From: Pisolithus tinctorius
Taxonomy: Eukaryota; Basidiomycota; Agaricomycetes; Boletales; Pisolithaceae
Assembly (NCBI GenBank): GCA_024663395.1
Contig: JANFAH010000049.1
Location: 248,001 to 312,000, forward strand
Direction of reading: 5' to 3'
Length of the DNA stretch: 64,000 nt
In this document: piece by piece, positions 56,262 through 64,000 of the stretch
Position numbering within the stretch: the first letter of the stretch is position 1
Layout of the letters: every line of letters starts with the position of its first letter
Made by a program: the position numbers and the translations under genes
The notes under the pieces: generated by a model
The model's database searches: none
Told to the model about the DNA's origin: nothing
Seen by the model: only the letters and a program-made list of their open reading frames with translations

Positions 56262-59168
56262 TCAGCTGTCCATGGAAAAAGCCTCCACATCATCATCAGT
56301 GGGGTCATCCTCAGCTTCCTCAAGAAGGCGGTCTAGTTCTTCATCATCCAACCCAGTAATGTGAGTCACGGTTGCGCGGGTCTGAGACCACGGGTGGTAG
56401 GGAAGTAAGCGGAATGCAGCGAAGCGGAGTTTGGAGATGGAGCCATCCAGCTCAGCCAGCAGGTACGAGCCCCCAGTGGTCTGACAAAGGACGACCATGG
56501 GACCGGTGTACCGTGGCTTCGTCTTCCGGTTCAGCTCTTTCTCTATGCGGGAGTTGCGAACAAGCACGAGGGTGCTGGGAGCGAAGTTATGGTCTTTAAT
56601 GCGATGCTGAAAGGTGGTTTCGAACTGCTGGATAGACTGAAAGCGTGCACGGAGGACATTGCCGCAGACCTGGTCTAGGTCATCCTGATGCTTCTGTAGC
56701 TGGCGCACATGCCAAGCAATCAGTTCTGTGGTAGCCAGCAGTGTTGCATCATCATGGGATAGGGGCAAGAGGAAGGTAGCCTCAGCGAGATCAAATGGAA
56801 ACAGCGGCTCAACACCATGCACCATGAAGTAAGGGGATAAACCTGTAGACTTCAGAATGGTGACCCGCTCGGCCCAGAAGACAGAGTGTGCAACGGTGTG
56901 CCAGCGGCGATCATCATTCTTGCAGCTCTTCATGATAGCCTCACGAACATCATAGTGGCGGCACTCTACAATGCCGTTAGCCTGAGAGTTGTAAGGAGAG
57001 ATACAGATGTGACAGATATGATATTGCATGGCTAGGGCATCTAAGGCTTGGATGAATGCAGGACCGTTGTCAGTGACAATCTCAGTGAGTGGACCCCAGT
57101 GGCATAGAATGTCCTCGAAGATGAAGGACGCGAGTGTGGTACTATTTTCCACACGCAACATATGCCATTCAGGATATGAGGTGAGCGCGCAATGAGCCTG
57201 TACTATGTAGCAGTAGCCGCCGGCTTTGGGCATCAGCATTGTGTCAATGTGAGCTTTATGAAACAGGCCCCCTATCATGGGTACAGTGGGGGGGATATGA
57301 AGCTTCTGCATCTGGCGGATCTGGCATTTGTGACAAGTGCGGACATACCACTTCACATCCTCGACAAGCAGAGGCCACCAAAAGTGGAGGAGAAGGCATG
57401 TGCGGACTGTGAAGACACCTTTGTGCCCGAGGTCATCATGCGCTTCTTTGATGAGACAGTACTGCTTGGATTCATCGACGACTAGCTGGTGCCGTCCGTG
57501 TGGTTCCCTACGCCATAAGTTACCATCTAGGAGGAAGAAGCGGCTGGCCGAATTAAAGAAGGATGAGTACTGCGCATCAGTAAGGTCAGGAGGTCGCTCG
57601 CAGGTCGTGAGGAATGTGCGGATCATTTCTATCTTTGCTTCGCGTGCCCGAGCTTTCATGGACCGCAGAATAGCAGGGTCGTCTGGGGTATCAGAAGGGT
57701 TATTAGCATCAGCAGTCGCAGAGAATGCGAGATAGAAGGATGCAGGCGGCGGGAGGCTCGCCTGATGGTAAGCGGGTGGCGGTAGGGAATGCTGATCTTG
57801 ACTGGAAAGTGACATAGGAGGTGGGCAGTCATTGACAACCTGCATAGAGAAAGAATAAAAATGGTCTAGCCAATCCTCATGGTTGTCATCCTCAGGCGGG
57901 TTGAGCTCCGACCGTGGACAGCGGGACAAGCCATCAGGGCTGGCATGCCTATCCGCAGGAACGTGGACGAGTTTGAACGAGAAAAGGAGGACGCCAGCGA
58001 TCCAGCAATTGATCATCGTGTTAGGCTGCAGATCTGGGTTATTTATCATACCCTTAATATACTTCGCATCTACCTCCACAGTGAAGTTAGTGAGGCCGAA
58101 GATGTATATGCGTACCATGCACAATGTGCGGAAGAGACCATACAACTCAAGCTTAGCCTGAGAGTAGCAGCTTTCCACTTCGTTGAGGGTGATGGATCCG
58201 AAGCAACTCGGGTACCATCTGCCATCTTTGCCAAGCTGGTAGAGGATGTAGCCAACTGCAATGACCGATGTGTCAACTGCTAAAATTACTTCGCGACCGC
58301 ACTCATAGTCAATCCTTCAGAGTGTGGGGGACTTTACAATTTCGTCCTTGAGTTGTTGCATGGCAGCACGTTGCGGTTCGTCCCATGTGAATGGTACGTC
58401 TTTCCACATGAGTGCGACTAGCGGCCACGCAATCTTGGCGAAATCTTTGATGAAGATGTGTAGCACTCCGCAGACACCAAGGAAACTGCGGACCTGTGTC
58501 AGGTTGCGGCACTCGGGCCAGTTGCAGATCTTCTGCACTTTGCTTTCCTCAGGAATGCGACCTTCAAAGGTGCACTTGTGGCCAACGATCACAGTGGACG
58601 GAGCGGCTAGCACGAACTTCTTTGCCAAGACGGTGGCTCCGACGTTCTGCAAACACTGAAGGATATGGTTAATGACTATACAGTGGTTCCAGATAAATTT
58701 CTGAATCCCAGGATTCTCCGGGATAGTCTCATAGGACCCGTCTGCGTGCTGATAGTGGGTGGTCTCAGATTTTACAGGGACATCATCTATGAAGGGCAAG
58801 GTATGATGCAGGATCTCATCCTGGAGAACAAATGCAGTATCTCCCTGGTATACCTGGACTGCGTTCGCATGACCTTGCGGCAGGGTAGTAAGCCGGTGCA
58901 GCCCAAGCAGGGTACCAAAAGTGGTGAGGTCGCGGGAATCCACATGAAGTGCGTGCTGGTCATACCTGGAGTAGAGGTCCATCATCGCATATACCGCATA
59001 CCTGGCAAAGGATTCTGCGAGGTGTTCTACGAAGGGCAGGACGGATGCATTGCGGATGGTCACTGCATTCAGGGGCTGTAAGTCATGCACAAGACGAAGA
59101 GACTTTCCATCTTTCTTTACTATGCAGAACCAGCGGGAGCGGTAAGCCACTGTAGAAGGTTCATACAT
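56262..59168 (-). pseudogene. pol of Gypsy family F (RT, RNase H, integrase), 5' part missing
   Basis: RT (59,168-58,317) starts MYEPSTVAYRSRWFCIVKKD and has LRLVHDLQPLNAVTIRNA, DLTTFGTLLGLHRLTTLPQG, and FIDDVPVKSE as the YxDD-like motif, then VGHKCTFEGRIPEESKVQKI. A second open segment (58,178-56,262, 638 residues) has the RNase H end (QAKLELYGLFRTLCMVRIYI), VHVPADRHASPDGLSRCP, the integrase zinc domain (H-x-H, CHKCQIRQ), the core (IDTMLMPKAGGYCYIVQAHC, IVTDNGPAFIQ, NSQANGIVECRHYDVREAIM) and an SH3-like tail. No chromodomain is seen. A break near 58,180-58,316 removes part of RNase H. Gag and protease are absent, as the sequence changes at about 59,170. I know this RT type as a widespread agaricomycete Gypsy lineage. 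Confidence 0.8.
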
Positions 59169-59184
59169 GCCGGACTTGTGTCAT

Positions 59185-59866
59185 CACCTGTGATTCCCAC
59201 CCTGCCAATCTTATTAGAGGTGATAATAATGCGTGTGACACCCTCTTAATAGAGGGAAAATACTATACTTTCTGCCTCCTTCAATATCTCTTCAATAATA
59301 ATTGTACTTAGTGTGTAGTACTCCAGTAGCCTGGAGGAAATAGTACTCTATTTATGCTGTCTGACGTCGGTGGCAATGGCCACCCCCCCCCCCACGCCCC
59401 CTCACGCTCGTTGCCGATGTCGGTGGCAGTTGCCGCCCTCCCGCGCTTGCTGTTGCCCATGACGAGCTCATATTTTGTGTATATCTCCCCCAATTGTGTA
59501 CCAATTTGCCTCGGACTTTCTTTACCTTACTCGGGAACATGTGACCGTTCTATTTGTTACCGGCTACCGCCAAACAGCGATGTCGGAAAGCGCTACCCTG
59601 CACGTGATGTATTTGTAATGTTGTTGTTGTATTTATAGTTTTATGACATCAGCGGTTGTTGGTGACAGCTGCCGCCCCTCATGCCCCCTCGTGCTTGTTG
59701 TTACCCATGATGAGCTCGTGTTTTGCACATATCTCCCTCAACTGTGCACCTATTAGTGTCGCATTTTCTTTACCTTACTTGGGAGCACATGACGGTACTC
59801 ATACTTAATATCCCCTGCGGAGGTTGATGATTTTATGCTTGAAATTTATCTACGGAAAAACTAAGT
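59185..59866. other. noncoding, contains a diverged direct duplication
   Basis: Segments 59,437-59,549 and 59,686-59,795 are diverged direct copies (GCTGTTGCCCATGACGAGCT / GTTGTTACCCATGATGAGCT and TTTCTTTACCTTACT in both). A poly-C run is at 59,386-59,395. An 18-base stretch at 59,185-59,202 is the inverse of 63,124-63,141. No gene. Confidence 0.5.
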
Positions 59867-62800
59867 CAAGTAGTACTTTCGTAAATAGTAGCATCAAGGA
59901 CCTCCAGCACCATACACAAAGTCTCCTCCTTCTCCTCCTCCTCCTCTTCCTCCTCCTCCAGATTCTCCTGAGTGTCTATATCATTGGAATCCATCAACTG
60001 AGAGCAAACAGTGTTGATTAACAAGGGCAGTATGATGACATGCGGCTTAGAGGCACTTTCACCAGGGCCCATTCGCATGCTCTCGCTGAAAGAGAGAGAG
60101 CCCTTGTAGCCAGGCAGCTTGGTGATGTCATGCAGGCACTTGAGGTGTTGGGAGGTGAAGCGACTGTGTCTCGAGTGGTAACGAGCTATCTGATGAGCTA
60201 ATGGGGGGTGGAGAGCTCACGCCTGCTGCTCACTCTCATCCAGGAAGCGCTCCTCGTCTCTCAAGTACATCAATAGCCTACAGGCTTCGACCTCTAGGTG
60301 TTTGATCTCCTCTCGAGCATGCAACAACTTGAAGTAATGGTCCATTGCACTACGTCCAGCCGGTGTCGCCCATGGTCGCTGTGACACGTCTTGCCGGGCA
60401 TCTCGAAGGAGGTCGAATTCAGTGATAAAGGCATATTCAACTACCTCGTCCCACTTGAGAATGCGATGGGGGGGATCCATGGCACATGCAGCAGTATTAT
60501 ATTGTTCGAGTGCTATGCGAATTGCACTGGAGCACACTTGCAGCACCTTCGCAATGTGCTTCCGCATCTTGTATCCTGTAGCTGTGGTGAGCACCAATGA
60601 CCAATGTGAAATGATATGGACCAATCACTCACTGGTACCCACACGGTTCATTTTCAAGAGCTCGAATATCCATGCGACGACAAGGGCTTCTAAATGGTCC
60701 AGCGCATGCTGGAAAGTCCTCTTTGTGACAAGACGTGCAGCATCATGCCATTTGGGTCGCTCGGGCGTCCAACGGCTGTCAATGTTGAGCTTACTCTCGA
60801 GATCCTGGACAATACGAAGATCCTTGTTGTACATTTCTACAGCATGCCGGTGAGCTGTCTCCGCCTTCCAAGTCTTGCGTGTGTACATAGCATAGTCCTT
60901 TGGGTCGGAAGGTGTTGTGACATCCCATAGCGCAGATTTCAAGTCTAGATCCTTCCTAAGGGGAATTAACTTTAGCAACCAGCGGTGTTATGAGAACTTA
61001 CTTGCTCGCTTCAAGGTTCACCAATGCCCGCCAGTACTCCATCTGTAAGGTCTCATTTAGAGGTTCCATCTCAAGCCCTTCTAAATAGTTTCGCTCCTCC
61101 TGAAGCCACGTAGTGAACTCAGTGTCAGCGGTGACCCCAAGTTCATGTTTGAGCGATGGCAACACGAATTCACAGTCCTGTATGATCGATAGTGCTTGCT
61201 TATAGTTGCTATATATGAAGTTCACTATACACACAACTGTTAGAGGACAGTATGGGGGAACATGAAATGCATACTCACATATACTCGCATATACTTCATA
61301 CGCATCATTATGGGAAAAATATGCGTTGATTGCTTGCTGACGATGGAAAGCACTCGCATAGTGTAATGAGGATGCGAGCGCATTAGACTTGGAGAACGTC
61401 CTCTCACATGTTTCGAGGTCTTCGAGGCCCAGTCCTTCAGTATAGACCGTCAGGTGAGAAAGTTGACACAATTGCCAGTGAGCATGACCATGAAACGCTG
61501 GGACCAGGCAGGTATGTTGATTCTGCTCGACGTCCTTGCCAATAACACTCTTTGCAAGGGTGGTGGAGAACTGACACCTGATGTCATATCCACCTCCGAG
61601 ATCAGCCCCGAATACCTTCATCAGCCTCGACACAATGGCAATTGGATATTTGGCGCTGTGATTTGAATTTATCGTTAATTCTGCTGTAACGAGAGATACA
61701 CTCACAGTTCTCCGCTCTGTACCATGTCAGCAATGAGCAATGACATCCCATGCCAGCAAACAGCCAGGAATATCCCAGTCTCGTCATAGACTCCCCATGT
61801 CTGTTTCGTCTTCTGCTCGTCCATGTTCTTCCAACGACTGGCGCATGGATTCTCATCTCCTGTCTGACCAACTTTGCATGAAGATGACTACAAGAGAATT
61901 CAAACTCAAACTTACCTCGACGTCCTTGCTTGTACTTTGAATGGGAGCACTTTGGGCAAAAGAATCAACGAATTCACGAGAGAGGTAGCATGTCATTGGT
62001 ACCTTTTGAGTTGTAGGCAGCTCATGTGAGTCTTCATCTTCCACAATGCAATGGAGTATATGCTTCAAGGAATTGTTACTGTCCATAGCATATAGGATCT
62101 TGAACTTGAGACAGGGCTCGTCTTTCAACTCGTAGGTGCATGCAGGACATGCATGCTGCAAGCGCCAGTCGTTAGATGTCCTAGACAATGCTTCCATAAT
62201 GAGGGCTTCCACTCCGTTTAAGATGTTGAGGTAGAGATCGAGCGCGATGGAGAACTGACGGGATAAGTAGCGCTGGAATGCGACCTGTTGTGTATCAGTA
62301 GACTGCCAGATCCAAGACGAACTACTTACACCTTGTAAATCACAGATGGTCTTGACAAAGGCCTGAATGGAGAAATGCAGACTACGGAGGCGAGCGACAC
62401 GGTATAGTTTGAGAGCATTGATCGTGATAGCCATGGAAGGTCTGATTGGGGAGCACGGCACGAATCCTTGCCTCACAAGTGCGGAGGTGATGTAAGAGTC
62501 ATCTGCACTGATTACAAGATTCACTTTCTCAGCGCCTAAATGGTTGCCGTCAGTAACACCCTTCGCACAGAACTATAATGGCCCATGAAACACATCTACC
62601 ACATGCACTCTCCAAGTTCCGGCGCTCGATCCATTGCCCAGGTCCTCAGCCTCCACCCTCTCCGCAAAATGGCCCCTAGCTGGCATCAAGGCTTGAGCAT
62701 GGTTCCATTCCAGGTAAGAGTGAGTGAGTGCAGGCATTTGCAAATCGAATGCCTGACTGTGTTGAATAATTCGATCTTGGCGCATGTGATGATCAATGCG

Positions 62801-63341
62801 CTTTGTGCGCTTTTCTGACCTGCAGGGTACATACTCAGTTAGAATGATTTTCAAGTAAGTTCATGTTCTTACCCTGCTTCAAAATCCGAATACATATCTC
62901 TTATCAAGTCGCTCAGCTCCCCACCCACGTTGCTAATCTCCAGAATGTGAGTACCATCCAACACACCATCAAGAACGGCCTCCTCACAATCCTCCCAGCT
63001 ATCCGAGTTATCAATATATATCTCTGTCCTTTAGCTTGACCGTTATACCTATCCAACGCTTGCATGTTGGCCAGTGCCTCTGGCGTCACCTCTTCATCAG
63101 GGTAAGTTCCTTGTACTCTTCCAGGTGGGAATCACAGGTGATACTCACTGCCAATTCTCTCTGCCTGGTCATTTTGGGCTTCTGCTGCCTTCGCCACAAG
63201 TGTCTTCTGGTTGTAAACTGTATGTGTAAGCCGAGTGTGCACAACTCCTTGCGACCCTGCTGAGCGGACTTCTCGCACTAGACTGAGGGAAAGGCGAGTT
63301 CTATTTCTTGGCTGCTTCGTCTGTAATTTCCCTGGGCTCAT
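59867..63341 (-). CDS. KDZ-type transposase (Kyakuja-Dileera-Zisupton), multi-exon
   Basis: Exons on the minus strand: a likely N-terminus at 63,341 (MSPGKLQTKQPRNRTRLSLS); VPCSPIRPSMAITINALKLY and HFSIQAFVKTICDLQG (62,524-62,340); QHACPACTYELKDEPCLKFK (about 62,150); WGVYDETGIFLAVCWHGMSL (about 61,790). The catalytic region (61,660-61,280) has GADLGGGYDIRCQF, VPAFHGHAHWQLCQL, GLGLEDLETCERTFSKSN and YASAFHRQQAI. C-terminal exons follow (60,978-60,217; RYHSRHSRFTSQHLKCLHDI at about 60,150; PGESASKPHVI). An acidic end contains nine Glu in a row. GT-AG introns join them. These motifs define KDZ transposases, common in mushrooms and suited to moving large DNA elements. The stretch 62,525-63,130 is harder to read and may contain breaks. 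No terminal repeats were found. Confidence 0.8.
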
Positions 63342-63609
63342 CGTTTGTTCACGACATGTTTCCTGCTCCTACATAAGCTTGACATTTACCACGTGATTGT
63401 ATCATATACCTGACAGCTTATTAACCTCCTTGTTCCAATACCTCTGGCACACTGTTCCATCAGCTTGATAACTTGATGAGCAAAGAGTCCCGCTCACGCT
63501 CTGGCCTATCCCGTCGCTATTCCTCTAGCGCGCTTCATGAGTTGCTAGAGTCAATGCAGCTCTCAGGTAATTAATATTTTTCTATCTGCCATGGTGATTG
63601 CTACTAACT

Positions 63610-64000
63610 GTCACGACCGTGCATTCATTATAAGTCCCTATACACTCCGCACCCTACTCTGCCGGTCGTTCACTCACTCCACACCAACTCTGCCCAACGT
63701 CTGCTGTTTATGAACCATCTCCGCTCTGACTGCTGTCGGACTTGTGTTACTCTCCTACCGGACCGAGCAGTCCGTTCTCTGAGGGGCATGTGACTACCTT
63801 CACAGTCAGGTACTCCACAGCGCACTCACTGCATGGTCCAGCACCTGGACTATTTCCTTTTCTGGATGTTCTGTGTTACCCGTTCATATGTCCTCCGTCT
63901 ACCCTTCATTTGTTGTCCAGGAAATTTTACTTGAAAATTTATGAGTCTCCGTATGTCAGTTCCGATTCTGATTACTGTACCTCCATAACAGTATAAAAGC
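63610..64000 (+). repeat. family-C LTR, CpG-rich, runs off the right edge
   Basis: Starts TGTCACGACCGTGCATTC and follows the family-C U3 region to the TATAAAAGC at the window end. CpGs that are TpG/CpA in the copies at 11,320 and 19,717 are intact here, so this copy is younger. Whether a full element follows cannot be seen. Confidence 0.85.

Noticed and set aside
59185..63141. 18-base inverted match as terminal repeats of the KDZ element
   Set aside because: The right copy lies at the end of the first KDZ exon, inside the gene, so it cannot be a terminal repeat of that element; it may be a copied fragment.

Overview
This is a repeat-dense, probably heterochromatic stretch of a basidiomycete genome, most likely an agaricomycete. 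That assignment rests on short 45-75 nt GT-AG introns, chromodomain-bearing Ty3/Gypsy retrotransposons, a KDZ-type transposase, and DIRS-like and Tc1-like elements of kinds I know from mushroom genomes. I cannot name the species. I found no rRNA, tRNA or CRISPR.

Layout. 1-2,250: DIRS-like retroelement on the minus strand, running off the left edge. 2,480-3,014: gag start and LTR of another element. 3,034-4,140: two minisatellites (21 bp and 43 bp units). 4,785-5,324: remnant of a G-family element, cut by element A (5,325 to about 11,310, minus, Gypsy, dead). 11,320-13,642: LTR and gag start of family C, split by a 1,573 bp palindromic Tc1-like element. 13,643-16,755: fragments of a D-family gag and LTR, a Tc1 transposase and a third Gypsy pol. 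17,205-19,716: a relic gene cut by two solo LTRs. 19,717-22,126: family C element reduced to LTR, intact gag and an inverted LTR. 22,127-31,133: a Tc1-like element split by the nearly complete element D (22,149-30,505). 31,134-38,378: element B, sister of A. 38,949-46,609: element G, the youngest and best-preserved element, with 575 bp LTRs and TTCAT target duplications. 46,610-53,200: gene-like sequence (an XPG/GEN1-like nuclease relative, a repeat array, an expanded RNA polymerase II CTD-like relic, a coiled-coil gene). 53,938-59,168: pol and antisense gene of a distant Gypsy family, F. 59,867-63,341: KDZ transposase. 63,610-64,000: young family-C LTR leaving the window.

Two themes tie the window together. 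First, Gypsy elements G, D and F each carry an extra intron-containing gene on the strand opposite to gag-pol, between pol and the 3' LTR side. After splicing, all three encode a CX2CX6CX(7-12)CX2CX6C zinc-cluster motif. In G and D it is flanked by an acidic/coiled-coil N-terminus, a basic stretch and an acidic tail, so it looks like a retrotransposon-borne DNA-binding regulator transcribed antisense to its host. This is my best candidate for an undescribed system. Second, decay is dominated by CpG to TpG/CpA transitions. They account for 13 of the 14 differences between the two LTRs of G by hand alignment, and most premature stops fit CGA to TGA. From about 38.38 kb rightward CpG is common; to the left it is scarce except in young solo LTRs. 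Gag and pol in G and D are joined by a canonical -1 slippery heptamer at the gag stop.
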